A DNA stretch of 11,407 nucleotides from Moraxellaceae bacterium UBA2031 (lineage in GTDB: Bacteria; Pseudomonadota; Gammaproteobacteria; Pseudomonadales; Moraxellaceae), in assembly GCA_002333145.1 (NCBI GenBank), contig DDBN01000124.1, positions 21,898 to 33,304 on the forward strand. Reading direction: 5' to 3'. Position 1 is the first letter of the stretch; each line of letters begins with the position of its first letter. The notes beneath the pieces were generated by a model that ran no database searches, was not told the DNA's origin, and saw only the letters and a program-made list of their open reading frames with translations. Position numbers and translations under genes: made by a program. Positions 1 to 5,809 of the stretch are shown piece after piece.

Positions 1-278
1 ATGTCTTCATGTGCCCTTAAGTATGCGTCCAACGTCTCCAAATAGTGCTGCTGGTACACTTTAGCAACCGCTTCATGCTGATCTTTCTCGACCGACTCGA
101 CTACATAATAAGTGCCGCCCGTGACGCCCAGCATAATCAGAATCGCTATGAGTAAGCTTGGCAGCGCAGATTGCAACAGCGTTCCAGCCTTATCGCCTCC
201 ATTACTATTTTTCACTTTTGTATTTTTTTGATTTTCATCTACGCCAGTATTCTTTTTATTTTTTTGCAGCAGAGCCAT
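1..278 (-). CDS. algC: AlgC-like phosphomannomutase/phosphoglucomutase, N-terminal membrane region only (partial)
   Basis: Open reading frame starting at ATG 276-278 on the minus strand and running off the left edge after 92 codons. A GGGGA element sits 7 bases upstream of the start. Residues 1-33 are hydrophilic and rich in Lys and Asn. Residues about 39-60 form one clear membrane helix, followed by a charged, helical-looking stretch (to residue 92) that should lie outside the inner membrane. No catalytic sugar-phosphate mutase motif is inside the window, so the product is inferred from position: the gene follows coaBC and dut, exactly where Pseudomonas has algC, and long AlgC forms in that group carry an N-terminal membrane-anchored extension. 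The gap to dut is 36 bases, so it is probably co-transcribed. Alternative: an unrelated single-pass membrane protein. Confidence 0.6.
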   Translation of the reverse strand, partial: MALLQKNKKNTGVDENQKNTKVKNSNGGDKAGTLLQSALPSLLIAILIMLGVTGGTYYVVESVEKDQHEAVAKVYQQHYLETLDAYLRAHED

Positions 279-314
279 ATTAATTTCCCCAAAAAAACCT
301 AACCAATGCTGCTA

Positions 315-773
315 TTAATTTCGTCCAGACGAGCCAAACCCGCCTGCGCCACGTGCACTGGCATCAAAATCTGCCACTATCCTAAGTTCGGCCTGCACCA
401 CCGGCACTAAAACATACTGGGCAATACGTTCGCCCGGCTGAATAGTGAATACCTCATTACCACGATTCCAACACGAGACCATTAACTCGCCCTGATAATC
501 AGAATCGATCAAACCCACCAAATTACCCAGCACAATGCCGTGCTTGTGCCCCAAACCGGACCGAGGCAGTACTAGGCCCGCAAAGGCAGGATCTGAAATA
601 TGAATGGCAAGGCCCGTACGAATTAACTGCGTCTCCCCTGGCGCGAGCACTAGCGGCGCATTCAGACACGCCCGCAGATCCAGCCCGGCAGATCCCTCGG
701 TTGCATAAGCTGGCAAAGGGAACTCCGTGCCAATTCGCGCATCCAATATTTTTACATCCACTGTCTTCTTCAT
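315..773 (-). CDS. dut: dUTP diphosphatase (dUTPase)
   Basis: 152 residues, the normal size for the trimeric bacterial enzyme that hydrolyses dUTP to dUMP and pyrophosphate, keeping uracil out of DNA and supplying dUMP for thymidylate synthesis. All five family motifs are visible in order: AGLDLRA (29-35), PRSGLG (70-75), GLIDSDYQGE (87-96) with the catalytic Asp at about 90, RIAQ (116-119) and the Gly-rich C-terminal lid RGAGGFGSSGR (141-151), which closes over the nucleotide. The ATG start is preceded by AGGAAGAG. Its first bases overlap the coaBC stop codon as ATGA (770-773), which implies translational coupling. The dut/coaBC pairing is widely conserved in proteobacteria. Cytoplasmic. Confidence 0.97.
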   Translation of the reverse strand: MKKTVDVKILDARIGTEFPLPAYATEGSAGLDLRACLNAPLVLAPGETQLIRTGLAIHISDPAFAGLVLPRSGLGHKHGIVLGNLVGLIDSDYQGELMVSCWNRGNEVFTIQPGERIAQYVLVPVVQAELRIVADFDASARGAGGFGSSGRN

Positions 774-1981
774 TGCTCTTCCTTTTTTTTCAGTTGCACT
801 GCCAGCAGCGCCACCAACTGCCGCGCTATCGCCGACTTGCCTGCCTTTTCCAGATGCTGCTCACCATCAGACCAGATGACCGTCAACGCATTCTCATCAC
901 TCTGAAAGCCAATATCTGCTCGTGCCACATCATTGCAAGCAATCATGTCGAGCCGCTTGCGGGCCAACTTCTCACGGGCGTGCCCAACAACGTTCTCTGT
1001 CTCTGCTGCAAAGCCCACCACAAAGGGTCGATTTGTCTGAGCCGCAATCGTGGCAACAATATCGGGGTTCTTAATTAATTCCAGTGCAATCACATCTGCC
1101 GATTTTTTAATTTTCTGTTCAGCCACTGTTGCCGGGCGATAGTCTGCCACTGCTGCTGTCGCAACGAAGACATCTGCATCTATAGCGGCAGACTGTGCCG
1201 CTATCAGCATTTCGTCTGCACTCACTACATTAAAACGCTGCACTCGGGCTGGCGTAGGTAAATGTACAGGCCCAGCAATCAGCGTTACGCGTGCGCCTGC
1301 TTCAATACAGGCCTCGGCAATGGCAAAACCCATCTTGCCCGAGCTGTGATTGCTGATATAGCGCACCGGGTCCAGCGCCTCACGCGTTGGGCCGGCTGTG
1401 ATTACTACATGGCGCCCAGTAAGCGCGCCCGTTTCAAATTGCTCGGCGCAGGCCATGGCCAACTGCACGGCCTCCAGCATACGGCCCTCACCCACATCGC
1501 CACAGGCCTGGCTCCCCGCCGCCGGCCCGAGCACGGAGACACCCCTGGTGCGCAATACGTCCAGATTAGTCTGCATGGCCGGTGCTGCCCACATCTGTTG
1601 ATTCATTGCTGGCGCCACCGCCAGCTTGGCTTTAGTCGCCAGCCATAGGGTCGTCAGCAGATCATTCGCCACACCATTAGCCAAGCGCGCAATACAGTCC
1701 GCGCTTGCCGGCGCCACCAACACCAGATCGGCCCAGCGTGCCAGCTCGATATGCCCCATCGCCGCCTCTGCAGCAGGGTCGAGCAAGTCAACATGCACAG
1801 GATTACCCGATAACGCTTGCAGGGTCAGCGGCGTAATAAATGACTGCGCAGCGGCCGTCATGACCACCTGCACTTCAGCGCCCGCATCACGCAGACGACG
1901 AATCAAGTCTGCGCTCTTATAGGCGGCAATTCCGCCCGATACTCCGAGCACAATGCGTTTATTGGCAAGACGAGCTGACAT
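770..1981 (-). CDS. coaBC: Bifunctional phosphopantothenoylcysteine decarboxylase / phosphopantothenate-cysteine ligase
   Basis: 403 residues from ATG 1979-1981 (E. coli enzyme about 406). It catalyses two consecutive steps of coenzyme A synthesis: ligation of cysteine to 4'-phosphopantothenate, then decarboxylation to 4'-phosphopantetheine. The N-terminal CoaC flavoprotein domain shows VSGGIAAYK (14-22), the active-site His77 in GHIELARWAD, PAMN (124-127) and the Cys160 flap CGDVGEGRM. The CoaB domain starts near 190 with ITAGPTRE, followed by ISNHSSGKMG (209-218, Asn211), KIKK (290-293) and ACNDV (348-352). The frame stays open to a GTG at 2056, but the extra 25 residues are not family-like, so the shorter start is chosen although its ribosome binding site is weak. 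First gene of the coaBC-dut-algC group. CoaD, a later enzyme of the pathway, is at 5244-5729. Confidence 0.96.
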   Translation of the reverse strand: MSARLANKRIVLGVSGGIAAYKSADLIRRLRDAGAEVQVVMTAAAQSFITPLTLQALSGNPVHVDLLDPAAEAAMGHIELARWADLVLVAPASADCIARLANGVANDLLTTLWLATKAKLAVAPAMNQQMWAAPAMQTNLDVLRTRGVSVLGPAAGSQACGDVGEGRMLEAVQLAMACAEQFETGALTGRHVVITAGPTREALDPVRYISNHSSGKMGFAIAEACIEAGARVTLIAGPVHLPTPARVQRFNVVSADEMLIAAQSAAIDADVFVATAAVADYRPATVAEQKIKKSADVIALELIKNPDIVATIAAQTNRPFVVGFAAETENVVGHAREKLARKRLDMIACNDVARADIGFQSDENALTVIWSDGEQHLEKAGKSAIARQLVALLAVQLKKKEEQ

Positions 1982-2052
1982 GGACAGTCCGGGGCAGATG
2001 ATGGATGACGAATGTAATGCATAACGATACCATCCGGCACCACGCATGCGTA

Positions 2053-2077
2053 GCACTGACAGGGAATTAGTCAGCGC
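2053..2077. promoter_or_regulatory. Inverted repeat in the divergent coaBC/radC intergenic region
   Basis: The 123 bases between the two divergent starts must hold promoters for both directions. Visible here is an inverted repeat: GC-A-CTGAC, 9 bases, GTCAG-C-GC (7 of 8 positions pair), between 2053 and 2077. A further CTGAC begins at 2081. It could be an operator or a chance stem. No pair of boxes close to the sigma-70 consensus stands out in either direction. Confidence 0.25.
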
Positions 2078-2104
2078 CTACTGACCGGCAAGGAGGCCGA
2101 CACT

Positions 2105-2779
2105 ATGCCCATTACTGATTGGCCGGAAGCAGAACGCCCCCGGGAAAAACTGTTAGCGCATGGCGCCAGCTCATTGTCTGATGCCGAGCTTCTGGCCCTC
2201 TTCATCCGTACCGGCCTTAAAGGACGAACCGCCCTGGATCTGGCCCGCGACTGGATATCCACGTTCGGCAGCCTACGTCACTTCCTTGATGCAACCCCTC
2301 GCGAGATGATCGCCCTACCCGGACTGGGCCCTGCCAAGCTGGCAGAGCTTCATGCCGCGCTGGAGTTAGGCCGCCGTCACCTGGAAACTACTCTAGAGCG
2401 ACAGGACGTCATGAGCAGCCCGGAGACCACCCGAAACTTTCTCAGCGCACGGCTACGAGGCCTGCGTCATGAGGTATTTGCCATCCTTTTTCTGGATAAC
2501 CAGCACCGGCTGATTGCCTTCGAAGAGTTGTTCCGCGGTACGCTTGATGCCTGCAGCGTGCATCCACGCCAAGTCGTCGAGCGCGCGCTGCACCTGAATG
2601 CTGCCGCCGTTATTCTGTCGCATAATCACCCTTCTGGCGTTGCCGAGCCCTCAGGTGCTGACCGTCATATCACAGACCGCCTCCGTGATGCCTTGGGACT
2701 GATCGAAGTGCGGGTACTGGATCATCTTGTTGTGGGCGAGGGTCGACCCGTTTCATTTGCGGAGCGTGGCTGGCTCTAA
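2105..2779 (+). CDS. radC: RadC/JAMM-domain protein (UPF0758)
   Basis: 224 residues, the usual family length. The start is fixed by a strong AAGGAGG (2090-2096). The N-terminal part contains a helix-hairpin-helix segment (LPGLGPAKL, 71-79), suggesting DNA contact. The C-terminal MPN/JAMM domain carries the metal-binding signature HNHPSG (173-178) with PSGAD (182-186) and the family ending LDHLVV (205-210). The name radC comes from an old E. coli repair assignment that has been questioned; the metal site predicts a hydrolase, but the substrate is unknown. It sits between coaBC (divergent) and rpmB, as in E. coli and Pseudomonas. Only a short stem without a T run follows the stop (2785-2798), so transcription may continue towards rpmB. 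Confidence 0.93.
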   Translation: MPITDWPEAERPREKLLAHGASSLSDAELLALFIRTGLKGRTALDLARDWISTFGSLRHFLDATPREMIALPGLGPAKLAELHAALELGRRHLETTLERQDVMSSPETTRNFLSARLRGLRHEVFAILFLDNQHRLIAFEELFRGTLDACSVHPRQVVERALHLNAAAVILSHNHPSGVAEPSGADRHITDRLRDALGLIEVRVLDHLVVGEGRPVSFAERGWL

Positions 2780-2946
2780 CCGCCCTCTGACGCCAGAGTA
2801 AATCCGGCCCGATCCTCCCAGAGAGCCCATCAGGCTGAAGCCGACGACACAATGCAAAAAGCGCCGCACTCGCAATGCGATAGCCAGCAGTCTGATCATT
2901 TTTTGGCCAACTATTAATATATACAGCCCCTAATGTATTACAGTTA

Positions 2947-2975
2947 TTGCCCTTGATAGGGAGTTCTGGTATAAA
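2947..2975 (+). promoter_or_regulatory. Sigma-70 promoter of rpmB-rpmG
   Basis: The -35 box is TTGCCC (2947-2952), the spacer is 17 bases and the -10 box is TATAAA (2970-2975), preceded by TGG, which gives an extended -10. The 30 bases upstream are unusually AT-rich and could act as an UP element, fitting a highly expressed ribosomal protein operon. Transcription should start near 2982, leaving a leader of about 75 bases before rpmB. Confidence 0.75.
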
Positions 2976-2991
2976 TCGCACCCCTTGAAAT

Positions 2992-3016
2992 GCGCCGGCC
3001 TTTTTACACCCGGCGC
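2992..3016 (+). promoter_or_regulatory. GC-rich stem-loop in the rpmB leader
   Basis: GCGCCGG (2992-2998) pairs perfectly with CCGGCGC (3010-3016) around an 11-base loop that includes five T. The stem begins about 10 bases after the predicted transcription start and ends 40 bases before the rpmB ATG. Such leader stems can stabilise the mRNA or serve ribosomal-protein autoregulation; nothing here tells these apart. Confidence 0.45.
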
Positions 3017-3055
3017 CAGCGCCTTTTGCGGGCGAAATGCGTCGCGGAGTTCATC

Positions 3056-3292
3056 ATGTCCAAGGTTTGTATCGTTACCGGCAAGCGCCCTATCGTCGGC
3101 AACAACGTTTCTCACTCGAATATTAAGACCAAGCGTCGTTTCGAGCCTAATCTGCAGCACAAGCGCTTTTGGCTGGAAAGCGAAAAGCGTTTTATACGCA
3201 TTCGCCTGTCCACCAAGGGCATGCGCATCATTGATAAGCTGGGTGTAGAGGCCGTTGTGGCTAATCTGCGTGCCCAGGGCCATAAAGTTTAA
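3056..3292 (+). CDS. rpmB: 50S ribosomal protein L28
   Basis: 78 residues, the same length as E. coli L28. Family features are the opening SKVCIVTGKRP, the NNVSHSN segment (residues 16-22), the basic TKRRFEPNL (25-33), the FWLESEKRF core (38-46) and the GMRIIDK stretch (55-61). It is a structural protein of the large ribosomal subunit. The frame is open upstream to an ATG at 2990, but the added 22 residues are not L28-like, and CGGAG (3045-3049) is correctly placed for ATG 3056. Eleven bases separate its stop from rpmG, the standard rpmBG operon. Confidence 0.98.
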   Translation: MSKVCIVTGKRPIVGNNVSHSNIKTKRRFEPNLQHKRFWLESEKRFIRIRLSTKGMRIIDKLGVEAVVANLRAQGHKV

Positions 3293-3303
3293 GGAGCCCC
3301 GCC

Positions 3304-3459
3304 ATGCGTGACAAAATTCGCCTCGTGAGCAGTGCCGGTACCGGCTACTTCTACACTACTACTAAGAACAAGCGCACCATGCCTGGCAAGCTTGAGATCA
3401 AGAAGTTTGATCCCAAGATTCGTCAGCACGTGATCTTCAAGGAAGCCAAGATCAAGTAA
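3304..3459 (+). CDS. rpmG: 50S ribosomal protein L33 (cysteine-free type)
   Basis: 51 residues, too short for many gene finders but unmistakable. It opens MRDKIRLVSSAGTG, continues with FYTTTKNKR (residues 16-24) and ends IRQHVIFKEAKIK. AAGGAG (3291-3296) overlaps the rpmB stop codon and serves this start. The protein lacks the two CxxC pairs of zinc-binding L33 paralogues, so it is the zinc-independent form, as in E. coli. It is a large-subunit protein near the tRNA exit site. An intrinsic terminator follows 22 bases after the stop. Confidence 0.98.
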   Translation: MRDKIRLVSSAGTGYFYTTTKNKRTMPGKLEIKKFDPKIRQHVIFKEAKIK

Positions 3460-3481
3460 TTGATCTACTGGCCTCTCTTAC

Positions 3482-3509
3482 AAAAAAGCCCGGTTCTCCG
3501 GGCTTTTTT
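3482..3509 (+). terminator. Intrinsic terminator of rpmB-rpmG
   Basis: Perfect 12-bp stem: six A plus GCCCGG (3482-3493), a TTCT loop, then CCGGGC plus six T (3498-3509). The flanking A and T runs make it usable in both directions, but only the plus-strand rpmBG operon needs it here. It separates rpmG from mutM. Confidence 0.93.
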
Positions 3510-3552
3510 GTGCGCGTAGCAGGCATGTGCTCTTCCTGCCTAGTCTCTCCAT

Positions 3553-3565
3553 CGAGATAATCTCG
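3553..3565. promoter_or_regulatory. Possible mutM promoter -10 inside a small palindrome
   Basis: CGAGA-TAA-TCTCG is a perfect 13-base dyad 27 bases before the mutM start. It contains GATAAT (3556-3561), one mismatch from the -10 consensus. No convincing -35 box lies 16-18 bases upstream. mutM must have its own promoter because the rpmG terminator precedes it, so this is the best candidate, possibly with an operator over the -10. Confidence 0.3.
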
Positions 3566-3592
3566 CCAAACTGACTAACTGCCCCCTGATCC

Positions 3593-4405
3593 ATGCCTGA
3601 ATTACCAGAAGTTGAAACTACCCGCCGCGGCATTCTTGATGCCGTACAGGATCACTGTGTTCTCAAGATAAGCGTTCACAATCCACGGCTGCGCTGGCCT
3701 GTTCCACCCGAGCTGTCCGACCTAGAGGGGCAGCAAGTCCGCACGATTACACGACGCGGCAAGTATCTTCTGTTAGAGGCTGAAACCGGCACTGCGCTGA
3801 TTCATCTTGGTATGTCTGGCAGCCTTCGTCTGGTGAGCCCCGAAACGCCGCGCAAAACCCATGACCATGTCGAACTGCTTATGGACTCTGGGCTGACTCT
3901 GCGCCTGCATGATCCTCGCCGCTTCGGTTGCTTTTTGTGGCTGACAACGCCACCGAGCGAGCACCCACTACTGGCAAAACTGGGGCCGGAGCCCTTGGAG
4001 CCTGACTTTGATGGCAACTGGCTCTTCCGGTATTCACGCGGACGCTCTGCCCCCGTGAAAAGCATCATCATGGACAGCCATGTCGTGGTGGGGGTAGGGA
4101 ATATCTATGCCAATGAGGCACTCTTTCGTGCCGGTATCCATCCCCTTCGGGCAGCAGGGCGAATCAGTGCCTTGCGTTACGAGCGCCTAGCCAACGAAAT
4201 CAAGGCCATCCTTGCCTATGCCATCGAAAAAGGCGGCACAACCCTTCGTGACTTTGTGAACAGCCAGGGCGAGCCCGGTTATTTTCAACTGGAACTGGAT
4301 GCCTATGGACGAGGCGGTCTACCCTGTCGACGCTGCCAGAATGCCATGAAGGAGGTACGCTTGAGTGGACGCAGTACCGTCTTCTGCCCTCGCTGCCAGC
4401 ACTAA
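3593..4405 (+). CDS. mutM: Formamidopyrimidine-DNA glycosylase (bifunctional glycosylase/AP lyase)
   Basis: 270 residues (E. coli 269). It removes oxidised purines such as 8-oxoguanine from DNA and cuts the abasic site. The mature N-terminus PELPEVE supplies the catalytic Pro and Glu after Met removal. Lys57 (RRGKY) is the conserved active-site lysine. Met74, Arg109 and Phe111 match the residues that fill the gap left by the flipped base. The H2TH region is VGVGNIYANEALF (166-178, Asn170). The C-terminal zinc finger is Cys245, Cys248, Cys265 and Cys268, with Arg260 on the finger. Every key residue is present. The start has almost no Shine-Dalgarno sequence, but the family requires PELPEVE directly after the initiator Met. 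Confidence 0.98.
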   Translation: MPELPEVETTRRGILDAVQDHCVLKISVHNPRLRWPVPPELSDLEGQQVRTITRRGKYLLLEAETGTALIHLGMSGSLRLVSPETPRKTHDHVELLMDSGLTLRLHDPRRFGCFLWLTTPPSEHPLLAKLGPEPLEPDFDGNWLFRYSRGRSAPVKSIIMDSHVVVGVGNIYANEALFRAGIHPLRAAGRISALRYERLANEIKAILAYAIEKGGTTLRDFVNSQGEPGYFQLELDAYGRGGLPCRRCQNAMKEVRLSGRSTVFCPRCQH

Positions 4406-4567
4406 CCACTTGATGGGCTTGTGACCGATTTCATCTTCCTCTTGCTTGCATCCCCCGCAGAGAGCGTTTAGAGTCAATAATGTATGAAGTTTCAAGCCCT
4501 TGTGGCGACTTTCTAATAACAGTATTAAGATGCCCGGCAAGCTAACTGCCTTTTGAGGGAAAAAATC

Positions 4568-4915
4568 ATGGTATTCATTCAGCCCCGCCTCCTCGCCCTC
4601 TTCATGTCTCTTATGCTGGGACTGGGAGCAATGCCTGCCTCTGCCGGGGATATGGAAGACGATCAGATTAATAATCGCCCCTCCGCAATGGCCATGCTTG
4701 CTGATGCGGTGCTGGCGCGCCCAGTGTTACTTGCGGGCACTCTGGCAGGCACCGGACTTTTTGTTGTTACCCTGCCCTTTTCGGCATTAGGCGGCAATGT
4801 AAAAGAAGCAGCAGACACACTGGTTGTTGGCTTGGCAAAAAGCACATTTACCCGCTGCATGGGATGCACTGAAGTTCAGGATAAGTGGAAAAACTCGCAA
4901 GCCGCTGGCGAGTAA
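4568..4915 (+). CDS. Small exported protein of unknown function with a hydrophobic segment and CxxC
   Basis: 115 residues from ATG 4568, with GAGGGA (4555-4560) as ribosome binding site. Residues 1-26 look like a Sec signal peptide, with cleavage likely after ASA. Residues 51-72 form a second hydrophobic segment bounded by ARP and TLPFSALGG, so the mature protein is probably anchored in or lies on the membrane. Near the C-terminus is CMGC (Cys97, Cys100), which could form a disulfide or bind metal. From memory it resembles a short family found next to mutM in Pseudomonas (PA0358 region), sometimes loosely labelled 'multidrug transporter'; I see no support for transport. A weak promoter (TTGTGG 4500-4505, TATTAA 4523-4528) may precede it. 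Function not recognised. Confidence 0.8.
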   Translation: MVFIQPRLLALFMSLMLGLGAMPASAGDMEDDQINNRPSAMAMLADAVLARPVLLAGTLAGTGLFVVTLPFSALGGNVKEAADTLVVGLAKSTFTRCMGCTEVQDKWKNSQAAGE

Positions 4916-4925
4916 GCGAACGGCA

Positions 4926-4959
4926 CATAAAAAAACCCGCGAAAGCGGGGTTTTTTATG
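4926..4959. terminator. Bidirectional terminator between convergent genes
   Basis: The arms 4926-4940 and 4945-4959 pair over 15 positions with one A-G mismatch, around a GAAA tetraloop. The core is CCCGC/GCGGG with A and T runs on either side, so it can end transcription from the left (the small exported protein) and from the right (fdx). The fdx stop codon (4955-4957) lies inside it. Confidence 0.85.
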
Positions 4960-5212
4960 TCTTATTTTCCGAAATCAGTCGCTGGTATTTTTGCTGCAGA
5001 TCAGCCTCAGTTTCTTCATGTGCCTCATCCATTGGAATGCAGTCTACCGGACACAAACTTACGCACTGCGGCTCGTCAAAGTGACCCACACACTCCGTGC
5101 AGCGCTCCGGATCAATCACATAGATAAGCGGCCCCATGGTAATAGCTTGATTAGGGCAAGCCGGCTCGCAGACATCACAGTTAATGCATTCGTCAGTGAT
5201 TTTAAGAGCCAA
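4955..5212 (-). CDS. fdx: 2[4Fe-4S] ferredoxin, YfhL/Fdx1 type
   Basis: 85 residues. The first cluster motif is Cys9-x2-Cys12-x2-Cys15-x3-Cys19-Pro. The second is Cys38-x2-Cys41-x8-Cys50-x3-Cys54-Pro, with the longer central loop and C-terminal helix typical of Allochromatium-type ferredoxins. Cys58 is extra. It is a low-potential cytoplasmic electron carrier; the partner is not known from this sequence. The start is TTG (5210-5212): an in-frame TGA lies six bases upstream and the family begins at this residue, so no ATG is possible. The ribosome binding site is weak (TGGA). It lies 31 bases after coaD, the same pairing as in Pseudomonas, and ends inside the shared terminator. Confidence 0.95.
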   Translation of the reverse strand: MALKITDECINCDVCEPACPNQAITMGPLIYVIDPERCTECVGHFDEPQCVSLCPVDCIPMDEAHEETEADLQQKYQRLISENKT

Positions 5213-5243
5213 GAATCAATCCATCCCCGCGCACGCTAACCGA

Positions 5244-5729
5244 CTACTTCGACAGCTTCTGTCGAAATGCATCTGCTACCTCTACTGGCACAAACTTGGT
5301 CGCATCCCCTCCCAGCACAGCAATCTCGCGCACTAGCGTAGAGGAAATATACGAAAGGTGTTCAGCTGGCGTCAGAAAAACCGTTTCAACATCAGGCATA
5401 AGATGTCGATTCATGTTGGCCAACTGAAACTCATACTCAAAGTCAGAAACAGCGCGCAAGCCACGCAGCACAACATTGGCATTCTGTTCTTTTACAAAAA
5501 AGGCCAATAGCTTGGAAAAGCCCTGTACCTCAACATTGGGCAGGTGCGCCAGCACAGCACGCGCCAGATCAACTCGCTCTTCGAGAGGAAACATCGGCCC
5601 TTTCTTCTGGCTAGCTGCCACCGCCACAATGACGTGATCAAACATGCGGGCGGCACGTTCAATCAAGTCTTTGTGGCCATTGGTTATCGGGTCAAACGAG
5701 CCTGGATAGACAACACGGGTATGGCTCAT
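5244..5729 (-). CDS. coaD: Phosphopantetheine adenylyltransferase
   Basis: 161 residues, normal for this hexameric enzyme, which joins 4'-phosphopantetheine and ATP to give dephospho-CoA and pyrophosphate, the penultimate step of coenzyme A synthesis. It belongs to the nucleotidyltransferase superfamily: YPGSFDP (8-14) and TNGH (16-19, His19) form the N-terminal ATP site. RGLRAVSDFEYE (89-100) and ISSTLVRE (128-135) are the other conserved blocks. Start ATG 5727-5729; GGAAG lies 8 bases upstream but may be held in a hairpin (5732-5780). fdx follows by 31 bases and the FecR-domain gene precedes by 80 bases on the same strand. Confidence 0.97.
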   Translation of the reverse strand: MSHTRVVYPGSFDPITNGHKDLIERAARMFDHVIVAVAASQKKGPMFPLEERVDLARAVLAHLPNVEVQGFSKLLAFFVKEQNANVVLRGLRAVSDFEYEFQLANMNRHLMPDVETVFLTPAEHLSYISSTLVREIAVLGGDATKFVPVEVADAFRQKLSK

Positions 5730-5731
5730 GA

Positions 5732-5780
5732 AAGGCTTCCGTCATACATCAAAGAATGCGTGAAGAATAACGGAAACCTT
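5732..5780 (-). promoter_or_regulatory. Hairpin that could cover the coaD ribosome binding site
   Basis: On the minus-strand RNA, AAGGTTTCCG (from 5780 to 5771) pairs with CGGAAGCCTT (from 5741 to 5732) over ten positions, with one G-U wobble, around a 29-base loop. The second arm contains the GGAAG Shine-Dalgarno of coaD and ends two bases before its ATG. If it folds, it would reduce coaD translation. A long loop makes stability uncertain. Confidence 0.4.
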
Positions 5781-5809
5781 GCGCTGGCTCCATGACCTCG
5801 CAACACAAC

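Noticed and set aside
1982..2056. Longer coaBC frame starting at GTG 2056
   Set aside because: The 25 extra residues do not resemble CoaBC N-termini, and active-site numbering from ATG 1981 matches the E. coli enzyme within one or two residues.
2953..2975. TTGATA as -35 of the rpmB promoter
   Set aside because: Only 11 bases separate it from TATAAA; TTGCCC with 17 bases fits.
2990..3055. In-frame ATG 66 bases upstream of rpmB
   Set aside because: It lies within the leader stem-loop, and L28 proteins begin at SKVC after the Met; CGGAG is placed for ATG 3056.
4553..4567. TTG start upstream of the small exported protein
   Set aside because: It would place charged residues over the ribosome binding site; ATG 4568 gives a standard signal peptide.
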